A DNA stretch of 64,000 nt from Dawidia soli (GCF_018598185.1 NZ_JAHESC010000001.1:1-64000); one strand, 5' to 3'. Shown: positions 16,873-26,368, counted from the first letter of the stretch. The notes: generated by a model from the sequence alone, not told the origin. Made by a program: numbers and translations.

Positions 16873-17697
16873 TTAGTCCGGGTGAAGGTAAGCCGGGTCC
16901 AGCTGGTAGGTGTCATATTGCGTGAGGTTGTTGGCAATGATCATCTTCTTAAGCTGCTGCGTGTAGGCCGACCGGCGTTCGGAGTAATACTTGAGATGGG
17001 GGAGAAGCTCAAACGGGTCTTGCGTATGCTGCATCGCTTCGCGCAGCTCCCGGTAGGAACGGGCGCGCGCCAGGATCTCGAAGTAGTGGCCGATGGACTG
17101 CGCCATGTCGTCGTACGCGCGTACATATACCTGTTTGGTCTTCCGCTTCCGTGAAGCGGCTATGCGCGGTTCCCTGGCGTTGAAAGACCAGATGCCGAAC
17201 AGGTTGCGGGCTTGCAGAAAAAAACGCGATTGGCCCCAGCCGCTCTCGACCGCTGTCTGCGCCAGGATCACGCTGTTGGGCAATGTCACCATGCGGTCGG
17301 GCAGGTCTGTCAGGCCCACGGCCCGGTAACGCCGGCGCATGTCGTAATAGAATGCGCTGTCGCCGGCGCTCCAGTAACGCTTGCGTTGTAATATATAGAT
17401 CTTCTCGCGGTTTTGTTCGATCTGGTATTTGGCCACCAGGATAGACGGCAGCACCGTGGCGATAAAGGTTCTTTTTGCTTCTGCGGTAGGCAGTTTGCCC
17501 AGGCCGGATACGTTGGTATACAGCAAAGGCTTGACGACGCTGCTGGTTAAAGCAACAACCTCCTTCAGCGATTGAAGCTGAACGGTTTCGGTGCGTACAT
17601 GAAAGGTCTTGTCACGGCCGGTGTTGTGGGCAACGATCAGGATGATCAGAACACACCCCAGGAAAGCCGCCCAGTTTCTGCGTAGCTGTTGCGCCAT
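16873..17697 (-). CDS. Glucosaminidase domain protein (Bax-like)
   Basis: About 274 residues. One N-terminal membrane anchor (NWAAFLGCVLIILIVAHNTG), then a glucosaminidase (GH73-like) domain as in E. coli Bax: LPNSVILAQTAVESGWGQSR holds the likely catalytic Glu, followed by NLFGIWSF and the helical tail SIGHYFEILARARSYRELR. It would cleave beta-N-acetylglucosaminyl bonds in peptidoglycan or similar glycans. The ATG at 17697 is chosen over an upstream in-frame start at 17766, which adds residues in front of the anchor. Lies between pgl and the deacetylase lipoprotein in the same operon, so two glycan-modifying envelope enzymes are co-transcribed with pentose phosphate genes. Confidence 0.85.
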   Translation of the reverse strand: MAQQLRRNWAAFLGCVLIILIVAHNTGRDKTFHVRTETVQLQSLKEVVALTSSVVKPLLYTNVSGLGKLPTAEAKRTFIATVLPSILVAKYQIEQNREKIYILQRKRYWSAGDSAFYYDMRRRYRAVGLTDLPDRMVTLPNSVILAQTAVESGWGQSRFFLQARNLFGIWSFNAREPRIAASRKRKTKQVYVRAYDDMAQSIGHYFEILARARSYRELREAMQHTQDPFELLPHLKYYSERRSAYTQQLKKMIIANNLTQYDTYQLDPAYLHPD

Positions 17698-17782
17698 GCC
17701 GTAAAAATAACGAAGCCCGGGGCGTACGGCAAGTCGTGGCCCCGGGCTCGTCAGAAATGTCGGCATACCTGCCGGATAAGCG

Positions 17783-18523
17783 TCAATTGCCCTTTTTCAC
17801 GGCAGCAGACAGGTTTGCGGAGGCCGGTTCGTCTAAAAACCACACTACTTCGCCCTGCTCGGGGTGAATGAGCTGGGCGGGATATTCGTCGATGTTCTGA
17901 CCATCCTCCAGAATGTGGTGCACCGCTTCGGCTTTGCCGGCGCCGTACACCAGGAAGGCGATGATCGCCCCGCGGTTGATCACCGGGGCGGTCAGCGTGA
18001 TGCGGTTCATCTTCACCTCGTCGATGTAGAGACCTTTCACCAGCGCATCTTTCTCATGGAGGACCGACGTGTGCGGGAATAGCGACGCCGTGTGCGAGTT
18101 GTCGCCCAACCCCAGCAGGATGAAATCAAAACAGATGGGCTTCTCGACAAAGTAGCCACGGATGTCCTGTTCGTAGCCTTCCGCCGCCGCGTCTACCGCC
18201 AGGTCGGTGTTCATGCGGAACACCTGGCCCGGGGTGATATTCAACGGCGTAAACAGTGTCTCCTGCGCCATGCGATAGTTGCTGTCTGCGTGCGTGGCGG
18301 GCACGTAGCGCTCGTCGCCAAAGAAGAAAAAGACCTTGGTCCAGTCGATCTTCGGCCGGTAGGCATCCGAGGCCAGCAAGGTATATAGTTTTTTGGGCGA
18401 GCTGCCCCCCGAGAGTACAAACGAAAAACGTCCGTGCTTGTGAATTGCCTTCCGGGCACTGTCTACAATGAAGTCGGCCAGCGCTGCCAGTAGCGTATCG
18501 GTATTGTCAAAGATGCGGAGCAT
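17783..18523 (-). CDS. pgl: 6-phosphogluconolactonase
   Basis: A 246-residue DevB-type lactonase that hydrolyses 6-phosphoglucono-lactone to 6-phosphogluconate, the second step of the oxidative pentose phosphate pathway. Motifs: FSFVLSGGSSPKKLYTLLAS, VFFFFGDERYVPATHADSNY, CFDFILLGLGDNSHTASLFP and RITLTAPVINRGAIIAFLVYG (given in part). Full length for the family. Begins three bases after the zwf stop, so the two are surely co-transcribed and their products act in sequence. Confidence 0.95.
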   Translation of the reverse strand: MLRIFDNTDTLLAALADFIVDSARKAIHKHGRFSFVLSGGSSPKKLYTLLASDAYRPKIDWTKVFFFFGDERYVPATHADSNYRMAQETLFTPLNITPGQVFRMNTDLAVDAAAEGYEQDIRGYFVEKPICFDFILLGLGDNSHTASLFPHTSVLHEKDALVKGLYIDEVKMNRITLTAPVINRGAIIAFLVYGAGKAEAVHHILEDGQNIDEYPAQLIHPEQGEVVWFLDEPASANLSAAVKKGN

Positions 18524-18526
18524 AGA

Positions 18527-20059
18527 TTACTTCCTGGAGTTTTTGAGGGGTAGCGTAAACCAATGGAAACCGTCTTTGGCAATGAGTGACTCAGCGGTTT
18601 CAGGGCCCCATGAATCAACGGGGTAATTCGGGAAACTGATGCTTTTCTTACCGCCCCAGGCGTTGAGGATCGGCATGACCAAATCCCATGCAGCCTCTAC
18701 CTGGTCGCCGCGCATGAACAACGTCTGGTCACCCAGCATGGTGTCGAGCAGCAGCGTCTCGTAGGCTTCCGGAGTGTCCCCCGTATACGTACCGTTATAG
18801 TCGAAAATCATGTCCACCGGGTTCAGGGTCATGTCCAGGCCGGGGCGTTTGGCTTGTATCTGCAGGCGCACGCTCATCTCCGGCTGAATGCTGATGATCA
18901 GCCGGTTCTGTTGCCAGCCTTCGATCGCTTCCGACGGAAAGATAAGGTGTGGCACATCCTTGAATTGGATCATGATGACCGACGACGACTGGTGCATGCG
19001 TTTACCGGTGCGCAGGTAGAAGGGCACACCGTGCCAACGCCAGTTGTCGATGTGGAACTTGATGGCGGCAAAGGTCTCGGTGTTTGAGTCCGGCGCAACG
19101 CCGGGCTCTTCGCGATAGCCGGGGAGTTCCTGGCCTTCCATCCAACCTTTGCTATACTGGCCGCGTACGGCGTTCTTTTTGACATCCTCGGCGGTGAACT
19201 TGCGCATCGAGTGCAGCACGTCCACTTTCTTGTTGCGTACCTCGTCAGCCTGGAAGCTTGTGGGCGGTTCCATCGCCACTAGGCAGAGCAGCTGTAGAAT
19301 GTGGTTTTGGATCATATCGCGCAGCGCACCGGATTCGTCGTAGTAGCCCCCACGGCTTCCCACGCCCAATTGCTCGGATACAGAGATCTGTATGTGGTCG
19401 ATATAATTCCGGTTCCACAGCGGCTCGAAGATCGAGTTGGAGAAACGGAGGGCCAGGATGTTCTGCACGGTCTCTTTGCCCAGGTAATGGTCGATGCGAT
19501 AGATCTGTTGTTCGGAGAACACGCCGCCCAGCAACTGGTTGAGCTGGCGCGCGGACTCCAGGTTATGGCCAAAAGGTTTCTCGATGACGATGCGTGCCTT
19601 TTCCGGGTTGGCGGCCAGCTTGAACTTCGAGATGTTTTCGGCAATGGTGCTGAAGAAGCGCGGGGCGACGGCCAGGTAATAGACCACATTCGGCTCTCCG
19701 CTACAGATCTTACCAAACTCGGCAATACGTTCGGATTGCTCCTGGTACGTCTGCGGATTGTTGATATCCGATACCTGGAAGAAAATGTGTTTGGCAAACT
19801 GGTCCCATGTTTCCGGCGGTGCCTGGCCTACCCGTTTGCGTGAGAACTGTTTGATGTCTTTCAGCAGGACGTCGCGGAAAGCGTCGTTGCTGTATTGTGT
19901 CCGGCCCATGGCCACGATCTGAAAATGCGTGGGCATCCGGCCGTCGATATACAAATTGTAAAGCGCCGGCACGAGTTTGCGCGAGGTAAGGTCTCCGGTG
20001 CCACCGAAGAGAAAAAAGATCGTTGGCTCGGATTTAATGGCGTCGGTTGCTGCACTCAT
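18527..20059 (-). CDS. zwf: Glucose-6-phosphate dehydrogenase
   Basis: A 510-residue enzyme oxidising glucose-6-phosphate with NADP (or NAD). The N-terminal dinucleotide fingerprint is FFLFGGTGDLTSRKL, the active-site region IYRIDHYLGKETVQNILALR contains the catalytic His, and VQIQAKRPGLDMTLNPVDM-like sequence in the C-terminal domain fits the family. Complete in length. Second to last of the pathway genes in transcription order rpiB-gnd-zwf-pgl; 39 bases follow the gnd stop. Confidence 0.97.
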   Translation of the reverse strand: MSAATDAIKSEPTIFFLFGGTGDLTSRKLVPALYNLYIDGRMPTHFQIVAMGRTQYSNDAFRDVLLKDIKQFSRKRVGQAPPETWDQFAKHIFFQVSDINNPQTYQEQSERIAEFGKICSGEPNVVYYLAVAPRFFSTIAENISKFKLAANPEKARIVIEKPFGHNLESARQLNQLLGGVFSEQQIYRIDHYLGKETVQNILALRFSNSIFEPLWNRNYIDHIQISVSEQLGVGSRGGYYDESGALRDMIQNHILQLLCLVAMEPPTSFQADEVRNKKVDVLHSMRKFTAEDVKKNAVRGQYSKGWMEGQELPGYREEPGVAPDSNTETFAAIKFHIDNWRWHGVPFYLRTGKRMHQSSSVIMIQFKDVPHLIFPSEAIEGWQQNRLIISIQPEMSVRLQIQAKRPGLDMTLNPVDMIFDYNGTYTGDTPEAYETLLLDTMLGDQTLFMRGDQVEAAWDLVMPILNAWGGKKSISFPNYPVDSWGPETAESLIAKDGFHWFTLPLKNSRK

Positions 20060-20098
20060 GTAATAAAAGCAAAAATGGTTACGTCGTGATTAGGTCGA

Positions 20099-21514
20099 TT
20101 ACTTTTTAGTCCACTGCGTATGGAAAACGCCTTCCTTGCCGATCAGCTCATAGGTGTGGGCGCCGAAGAAATCGCGTTGCGCCTGGATGAGGTTCGAAGG
20201 CATGTGCTCGCTGCGCAGCGCATCAAAGTAGCTGAGCGACGCGGCAAAGGCCGGCACCGAAATGCCGGTAGCCGCGGCGGTAGACACCACCTGACGCATA
20301 CCGGCCAGCGCACCTTTCATCTGCGCGGCGATGTCGGCATCCAGCAGCAGGTGCGGCAGGGTGTTGTCCTTTTTGTAGGCATTGTGTATTGACTGCAGGA
20401 AGGTCGAGCGGATGATGCAACCTCCGCGCCAGATCAGCGCGATGTTGGCCAGCTGCAGGTTATAACCATACTCTTTTGACGCCTGCGATAGCAGGTGCAT
20501 GCCCTGCGCATAGGCGATCACCGTCGTGAAGTACAGCGCTTCCTCCAGGGATTGTATAAATTTAGCCTGGTCTACGGACAGCTTCAGGCCGTTGTCGGTA
20601 TACAGCCTGGCGGCTTGCGTACGGATGGCTTTGTATTTAGACAGGTCGCGCATCGACACGGCGGTATCGATGGCTGTGATCGGCAGCTGCAGATCCATCG
20701 CTACCTGCGAGGTCCACTTGCCGGTGCCTTTCGACTTGGCTTCGTCCTTGATGCTGTCCAGCAGCAATTGGGCGCTGCCCGGTTCTTTATAGGCAAAGAT
20801 GTCGCGGGTGATCTCGATCAGGAAAGACTGCAGGCGTCCCTCGTTCCATGTACGGAAGGTGCTGTGCATTTGCTCGCCCGACAGGCCCAGGCCCTTGCGC
20901 ATCACTTCATAGGTCTCGGCAATAAGCTGCATGATGGCATATTCGATACCGTTGTGAACGGTCTTTACGAAGTTGCCCGACGAGCCGGGGCCGATATACG
21001 TCACGCACGGGTCGCCGTTGACCTTCGCCGCGATGGCTTCAAAGATCGGCTGTACAACCTTATAGGCGTTCGGGTCGCCACCCGGCATCATGCTCGGGCC
21101 ATTGCGGGCACCCTCTTCACCGCCTGACACGCCCATCCCGAAAAAGTGCAGGCCTTTGGCCTCCAGCTCTTCCGCGCGGCGGTTGGTATCCATAAAATGC
21201 GAGTTGCCGCCGTCAATGATCAGGTCACCCTTGTCCAGCAGGGGTGTGATCTCGGCAATGGCACTGTCTACGATCTTACCGGCAGGCACCAGCAGCATCA
21301 CCGCGCGCGGCTTGCTGAGGCTGCCGATAAACTCCTGAAGCGATGTAAAACCCTTTACTTCTCCTTTAACCTTTTCGTTACGAAGCGCCTCGACCTTCGA
21401 AGCATCCTTATCGTATCCGGCCACTTTAAAGCCGTGGTCGGCCATATTCAACAGCAGGTTACGACCCATGACGCCTAAACCTACCATTCCTAAAACATAC
21501 TGATCGCCTTGCAT
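20099..21514 (-). CDS. gnd: 6-phosphogluconate dehydrogenase, decarboxylating
   Basis: A 471-residue enzyme converting 6-phosphogluconate to ribulose-5-phosphate, CO2 and NADPH. Seen: VLGMVGLGVMGRNLLLNMAD (nucleotide fingerprint), LIIDGGNSHFMDTNRR, GVSGGEEGARNGPSMMPGG, the catalytic Lys in GSSGNFVKTVHNGIEYA and GTGKWTSQVAMDL. I chose the ATG at 21514, which gives the usual N terminus; the frame is open for 32 codons more upstream and would run into the rpiB gene. Homodimeric cytoplasmic enzyme, third step of the oxidative pentose phosphate branch. Confidence 0.97.
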   Translation of the reverse strand: MQGDQYVLGMVGLGVMGRNLLLNMADHGFKVAGYDKDASKVEALRNEKVKGEVKGFTSLQEFIGSLSKPRAVMLLVPAGKIVDSAIAEITPLLDKGDLIIDGGNSHFMDTNRRAEELEAKGLHFFGMGVSGGEEGARNGPSMMPGGDPNAYKVVQPIFEAIAAKVNGDPCVTYIGPGSSGNFVKTVHNGIEYAIMQLIAETYEVMRKGLGLSGEQMHSTFRTWNEGRLQSFLIEITRDIFAYKEPGSAQLLLDSIKDEAKSKGTGKWTSQVAMDLQLPITAIDTAVSMRDLSKYKAIRTQAARLYTDNGLKLSVDQAKFIQSLEEALYFTTVIAYAQGMHLLSQASKEYGYNLQLANIALIWRGGCIIRSTFLQSIHNAYKKDNTLPHLLLDADIAAQMKGALAGMRQVVSTAAATGISVPAFAASLSYFDALRSEHMPSNLIQAQRDFFGAHTYELIGKEGVFHTQWTKK

Positions 21515-21554
21515 TTTGGTTTGCTGATTAAATTGCAGTAATACTAAAGTTGTG

Positions 21555-22001
21555 TTATTCTTTTTCGAGCCGATGTACTTTGTCCAGGCGGCGCTGGTGC
21601 CGCTCGGCACCGATGTAGCGCGCCTTTAAAAAGGCCAGGATGAGCTCCTTGGCCATTTCGCTGCCGGTCACACGCCCGCCCAGGCAGAGCAGGTTCATGT
21701 CGTCGTCTTCTACGCCCTGGTGGGCGGAAAAATAGTCGTGCACGAGGGCCGCCCGCACACCGGGCACTTTGTTGGCGGCGATCGATGCGCCTACGCCGCT
21801 GCCACATACGGCAATGCCCCGGATCACTTGGCCCGCGGCAACGGCCCGCGCCAGTGGCACGACCATATCGGGATAATCATCGGCGGGATCGAGCCCGAAA
21901 GCACCAAAATCCTGGACCTCGTAGTGCTGGGCGCGGAGAAAGGAAGCAAGGACCTCTTTCAGTTCAAAACCTCCATGGTCTGCGGCTATTCCTATTTTCA
22001 T
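21555..22001 (-). CDS. rpiB: Ribose-5-phosphate isomerase B
   Basis: A 148-residue RpiB/LacAB-type isomerase interconverting ribulose-5-phosphate and ribose-5-phosphate. Seen: MKIGIAADHGGFELKEVL (catalytic Asp/His region), the Cys-containing phosphate-binding GIAVCGSGVGASIAANKVPG, RAALVHDYFSAHQGVEDDDM and LLCLGGRVTG. First gene of the six-gene leftward operon, so its promoter lies in the 113 bases shared with the divergent beta-lactamase. It takes the product of gnd to ribose phosphate. Confidence 0.95.
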   Translation of the reverse strand: MKIGIAADHGGFELKEVLASFLRAQHYEVQDFGAFGLDPADDYPDMVVPLARAVAAGQVIRGIAVCGSGVGASIAANKVPGVRAALVHDYFSAHQGVEDDDMNLLCLGGRVTGSEMAKELILAFLKARYIGAERHQRRLDKVHRLEKE

Positions 22002-22114
22002 GGCGTATTAAAATATAAATATCGATGCTCGTACGTTCATAAAAAAATTGATCGCTCAAAAACCTGTGAGCCAACCGTTCCTTGTTATTACATTTGGTCG
22101 AACCCCGTAACTGT

Positions 22115-23014
22115 ATGTGTCTTAAAACCACCACCGCCGCGGTCCTCTTTCTGGTAACGTCCGTTGTTTCTGCACAAACCGACGTCCTGCGAAAAAAGAT
22201 CCGCTCCCTTATCGATACACGTCAGGCAAACGTTGGCATAGCCATTATCGGCCCCTTCGGGCAGGATACACTGACCGTGCACGGCCGGCACCGTTACCCC
22301 ATGCAAAGCACCTATAAATTCCCCTTGGCCCTGGCCGTTTTCCACCAGATCGACCAGGGGCAGCTGCGTCTTGATCAAACAGTACACGTTACCAAGGCCG
22401 ACATGCTGCCGACGTATAGTCCGTTGCGCGAGCAATACCCCGAAGGCAACGTAGATGTCACCGTGCAAGAGCTGTTGAAATATACCGTCACTTATAGCGA
22501 CAACAACGCCTGCGATATCCTGTTCCGGCTCATCGGCGGCACAGCCGTGGCCGATCGTTACATCCACAGCCTGGGCATTGCCGACATGGCGATCGTGGCC
22601 ACGGAAGAGGAAATGAGCCGCGCCTGGGATGTACAGTATACCAACTGGACGACCCCCGTGGCCATGGCCAAAATGTTAACGGAATTCTACGAAGGCAAAC
22701 ACCTGGCCGCCGGCAGCCGCGCGGTACTGTGGAAGATGATGGTAGCGACGGTGCCGGGTGCCCAACGCCTCAAGGGCCGCCTGCCTGCCGGCACCACCGT
22801 GGGGCACCGCACCGGTACTTCCAACACCAACGAGCAGGGACTGACCGCTGCCGTCAACGACGTGGGCGTGGTGGTCTTGCCTGATGGCCGCACCTATACG
22901 ATCGTCGTGCTGGTATCCGACTCACACGAAAAACCGGAAGTGAACGAAAAGATCATTGCCGACATCAGCAAGGCAACCTGGGATCATTTTACATCATCAC
23001 CGAAAAGAAAATAG
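22115..23014 (+). CDS. Class A beta-lactamase (A2-like) with RTG box
   Basis: A 299-residue exported serine beta-lactamase. Signal peptide to about residue 20 (VTSVVSAQ). Catalytic S65-T-Y-K68 in YPMQSTYKFPLALAVF, S128-D-N130 in TYSDNNACDILF, the Glu-rich omega-loop TEEEMSRAW followed by VQYTNWTTPVAMAK (a hallmark of the CfxA/PER/VEB-like A2 branch common in Bacteroidota), and R232-T-G in VGHRTGTSNT where most class A enzymes have K-T-G. Arg at this place is known in carbenicillinases. The ATG at 22115 starts at the signal peptide; an in-frame start 33 bases earlier is less likely. Two bases separate it from the next gene, so they form one transcript. Spectrum cannot be judged from sequence. 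Confidence 0.93.
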   Translation: MCLKTTTAAVLFLVTSVVSAQTDVLRKKIRSLIDTRQANVGIAIIGPFGQDTLTVHGRHRYPMQSTYKFPLALAVFHQIDQGQLRLDQTVHVTKADMLPTYSPLREQYPEGNVDVTVQELLKYTVTYSDNNACDILFRLIGGTAVADRYIHSLGIADMAIVATEEEMSRAWDVQYTNWTTPVAMAKMLTEFYEGKHLAAGSRAVLWKMMVATVPGAQRLKGRLPAGTTVGHRTGTSNTNEQGLTAAVNDVGVVVLPDGRTYTIVVLVSDSHEKPEVNEKIIADISKATWDHFTSSPKRK

Positions 23015-23016
23015 CC

Positions 23017-23991
23017 ATGAAGGTTTTCATCACACGCAGAATACCCGAAGCCGGCTTGCAGTTGCTGCGCGAAGCTTCTATCGAGATAACGGAGTGGACC
23101 GAAAAGCGCGACCTGACCACCGCCGAGCTGATCGGGTACTGTAAAAGCCACCAGGCCCTGCTCAGCGCCGGCCACAACAGGATTGGTGTCGAGTTCCTCG
23201 AGGCCTGCGCACACCTGCGGGTAGTATCGCTGCACTCGGTGGGATATGACAATGTCGACGTGCCTGCGGCCACACGGCTCAGGATACCCATCGGCAATAC
23301 GCCCGGCGTACTGAGCGGGGCCACGGCCGATACGGCTTTTCTGCTCATGGCCGCTGTGGCACGCAAAGCAATCTATATGCACAAAAAGATCCTCCAGGGA
23401 GCATGGGGTTTTTCCGATCCTACGGCCGACCTCGGTATTGACCTCAATGGCAAGACGCTCGGCATCTGGGGCCTTGGTAAGATCGGCTACGAAATGGCGC
23501 GTCGTTGCCGGGCCGTATACGGCATGCGCATTTTGTATCACAACCGCGGCCACAACGAAGAGGCCGAGCGCGCATTGGGCGCGGTGCGTGTATCGTTTGA
23601 CGAGCTGCTCGCCGGGAGTGATGTACTGTCCGTACATACATCGCTCACGCCCGAAACTGCCGGTACGTTTAACGCTGGTGTCTTCCGGCGCATGAAACCC
23701 ACCGCCATCTTTATCAACACCGCACGGGGCGGCATACACCACGAGCCCGACCTGATCGCCGCACTGCAACAGGGTGTGATCTGGGGTGCAGGCCTCGATG
23801 TAACAAATCCCGAGCCCATGGCCGCAGACAATCCCTTGTTGTCCATGGAGAACGTGGCCGTATTGCCGCACATAGGCTCTGCCACGCAGGAGACCCGCAG
23901 TGCCATGGCCACCCTTGCCGCGCGCAACGTCATTGCTGGTCTGCGCGGCGAGCGGCTGCCCAACGTCGTCAACCCGGAAGTATATATGTAG
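23017..23991 (+). CDS. D-isomer 2-hydroxyacid dehydrogenase (glyoxylate/hydroxypyruvate reductase-like)
   Basis: A 324-residue NAD(P)-dependent dehydrogenase of the GyaR/GhrB type. Seen: GKTLGIWGLGKIGYEMARR (Rossmann GxGxxG), the catalytic Arg in FINTARGGIHHEPDL, the Glu in GLDVTNPEPMAADNPLL and the catalytic His in VLPHIGSATQETR. Such enzymes reduce glyoxylate or hydroxypyruvate or oxidise D-glycerate. No signal peptide. It directly follows the beta-lactamase gene; no functional link between the two is obvious. Confidence 0.92.
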   Translation: MKVFITRRIPEAGLQLLREASIEITEWTEKRDLTTAELIGYCKSHQALLSAGHNRIGVEFLEACAHLRVVSLHSVGYDNVDVPAATRLRIPIGNTPGVLSGATADTAFLLMAAVARKAIYMHKKILQGAWGFSDPTADLGIDLNGKTLGIWGLGKIGYEMARRCRAVYGMRILYHNRGHNEEAERALGAVRVSFDELLAGSDVLSVHTSLTPETAGTFNAGVFRRMKPTAIFINTARGGIHHEPDLIAALQQGVIWGAGLDVTNPEPMAADNPLLSMENVAVLPHIGSATQETRSAMATLAARNVIAGLRGERLPNVVNPEVYM

Positions 23992-24076
23992 GGAGCCCTG
24001 TTCTATAAGATGAGCAGGGTTCTGCGCCCGGATGCCGGCCCGGCCTCAGGGATAGAGTTGTGATGGTAATCTACCG

Positions 24077-26368
24077 TTACGCAAGCTTCGCACGCGGCAT
24101 TGTGCCTGCACCTTGTAATGTCGGGACAGCCTGCCGCGGCTCCTGCGTGGGAGGCGTCGGTACCTTGTCAAATACCATTGTAAACTCGCTGCCTTCCTGA
24201 GGTTTGCTTTGCATGGAAATATGCGCGCCGATAGCTTCTGCCTGTGTCTTGACCAAATACAGCCCGATACCCCGGCCTTCGCCGTCGCGGTGAAAGCGCT
24301 GGTATAAATGAAAGAGCTTGGCGCCGTGGCGCTGAATGTCAAGCCCGAGGCCGTTGTCTTTTACCATCAGCTGAACGACGCCGTCGACTACCGCCGTACG
24401 GACGCTGATCACCGGGGTGCGGTCGGGATGCCGGTATTTAATCGCGTTGCTGATGAGATTATATAGAATGCTTTCGATGTACGGAGAGATGGTATACAGC
24501 GCATCGGCGGCGGAGAAATCCTGTGTAATGCGTGCCTGGCTTGCGTCGATCTCTTCTTTCAATGCCATGCACGCGCTGGCCAGCCGCAGCGTGAGGCTTA
24601 CCGTCTCAAACTGTTTGTCCTTACCGTTGCGCACTTCCAGGATGTTGGACAAGTCGTGAATGACGGTATCAAGATCTTTACCCGCTTCGGCCACTTTTTG
24701 CAAGATGATCTCCACCTCGTTGCTATGACGATCGATCAGCTTGGCCAGGTTGGTTAATCCCAGTAAGCGTGCTACCGGCGACCGCAGGTTGTGGGCCACG
24801 ATAAAAGCGAATTGTTCCAGCTGTTTATTTTGGTCCAGCAGCTCGGCGTTGGAAACGACGAGCTCTTCCGTGCGGGCGCTGATCTGCTTTTCGAGGTCGT
24901 CAGCGTGGCGTTGCAGCTGGTGGTGTTGTTTCTCGACAGTCTGGCGCGCAACACGCAGCGCTTCGTTGCTGCGTTGCAGGTCCAGGTTCTGCACCTCGAT
25001 CTGCTCCTGTTGCGTGGTGAGCTCCTCCAACTGCGACGAGATCTCTTCGTTCTGGGCGGCGATTTCTTCGTTCTGCGAAATGAGCTCCTGCGTGCGTTCG
25101 GCTACCAGCCGCTCCAGTTCGGCGTTCTGCCGCAGGGTTACAGCCATCGCCTCTGCCTGGGCTTGTTCTTTTTGTTGTCGCAGCAGGTCCACTTTGCCCG
25201 CCAGGCCGAACGCCAGCAAAATACTCTGGCCTACCGCGCCGATCATAAACGAGTTACGCGTATAAAACCCTGCCGGCAGAACCCCATTGACATACAGCAG
25301 GAATATCAATACCGCCGCCATAAAGAATGACAACGCCGCGATAAAGACCGCTGCTTGTGGATGTTGTTTCCGGTAGGCCGTTACACCCATGGTCAGCAGG
25401 TAGGGCGTTGCCAATAATGTAACGATCTGCATGACGGCATTGCCGACTAACGGTGCTCCCGCAAAGAACAGCACGCCCGACAACGCCAGCAGTATATAGA
25501 ATATCGGTAAACCCTGGTGCAAGCGCGGCGCGTAGATGCCAGATTGAAGAAAGCAGCTGGAGAACAGCAGGATCAATGCGCTGGAAATGCCACCGAACAG
25601 CATCGGGTATTCGTTGATCCACGGCGTCTCCGGCCACAGGTACTCAAAACCCGCGCCGATGTAGAGAATATCGATAAAGAGCAGCACCGAAAAAAGGTGT
25701 AAGGCATAATACAGATAGCTGCGCTCGCGTACGATGAAATACGTGACAAGACACGAAAATGTCATGATGATCAAGAGTCCGCACAAAAGACCAAACGAAA
25801 GGTTGCGTGCGCGCTGGGCATCCAGCACGCCCTTAAAGCTGCCGATGGTCATCGGCACGTCCAGGTTTACGTCAGTTTTTACACGCAGGTAGAATGTATG
25901 CGGCGTGCTGTCGCCGGCGGCCACGAGGCGGTATAAAAAATAATTGTTCTTGATCGGGCGGCTGCTCATGGGGTGAAGTAAGCCGAAGGTATGACCTTCA
26001 TAGTTGCCCGCTGCAGTAGGTGCAAAGAGCTGAATATGTTGCAGGCCGGGTTCGGCAATTTCGAGCACACACCCGGATTGGGTGTGATTCACGACAGTAA
26101 AGCGAAGCCATACCGCCGCCTGCGTGGTGCCGAAGTGAGGCCAGGAAGCCTCCGAGCGTTGGAATTGACTCGCGATCGGCTCATGACGAACATCGTCCAG
26201 GCTTAACGTCGCACGCTCGTCTTTATAATAATACACCGAGCGGCCGATGGGAACCGTCGTTTCGTCATCGCGAAAATGAATAATCTTTTGTGCTGCGCTC
26301 TCCTGAAAACTCATGATAAGCACCCATGACAAAAGCAGGCATCGCAGCGGAACGGTAATTACAGCCAT
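24077..26368 (-). CDS. 7TMR-DISM sensor histidine kinase
   Basis: A 763-residue membrane sensor. Signal peptide, then an extracytoplasmic 7TMR-DISMED2 beta domain (about 28-185, with AAVWLRFTVVNHTQSGCVLE), seven membrane helices (about 190-395, including LLCGLLIIMTFSCLVTYFIV), a long Gln/Glu-rich coiled coil (395-520), the HisKA H box FAFIVAHNLRSPVARLLGL, and an HATPase domain with N box LYNLISNAIKYRHP, G1 VKDNGLGLD and G2 GRGIGLYLVK. The extracellular domain usually binds sugars or other carbohydrate-like ligands. No response regulator gene is adjacent, so it is an orphan. Short C-terminal extension of about 35 residues after the ATPase domain. Confidence 0.93.
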   Translation of the reverse strand: MAVITVPLRCLLLSWVLIMSFQESAAQKIIHFRDDETTVPIGRSVYYYKDERATLSLDDVRHEPIASQFQRSEASWPHFGTTQAAVWLRFTVVNHTQSGCVLEIAEPGLQHIQLFAPTAAGNYEGHTFGLLHPMSSRPIKNNYFLYRLVAAGDSTPHTFYLRVKTDVNLDVPMTIGSFKGVLDAQRARNLSFGLLCGLLIIMTFSCLVTYFIVRERSYLYYALHLFSVLLFIDILYIGAGFEYLWPETPWINEYPMLFGGISSALILLFSSCFLQSGIYAPRLHQGLPIFYILLALSGVLFFAGAPLVGNAVMQIVTLLATPYLLTMGVTAYRKQHPQAAVFIAALSFFMAAVLIFLLYVNGVLPAGFYTRNSFMIGAVGQSILLAFGLAGKVDLLRQQKEQAQAEAMAVTLRQNAELERLVAERTQELISQNEEIAAQNEEISSQLEELTTQQEQIEVQNLDLQRSNEALRVARQTVEKQHHQLQRHADDLEKQISARTEELVVSNAELLDQNKQLEQFAFIVAHNLRSPVARLLGLTNLAKLIDRHSNEVEIILQKVAEAGKDLDTVIHDLSNILEVRNGKDKQFETVSLTLRLASACMALKEEIDASQARITQDFSAADALYTISPYIESILYNLISNAIKYRHPDRTPVISVRTAVVDGVVQLMVKDNGLGLDIQRHGAKLFHLYQRFHRDGEGRGIGLYLVKTQAEAIGAHISMQSKPQEGSEFTMVFDKVPTPPTQEPRQAVPTLQGAGTMPRAKLA

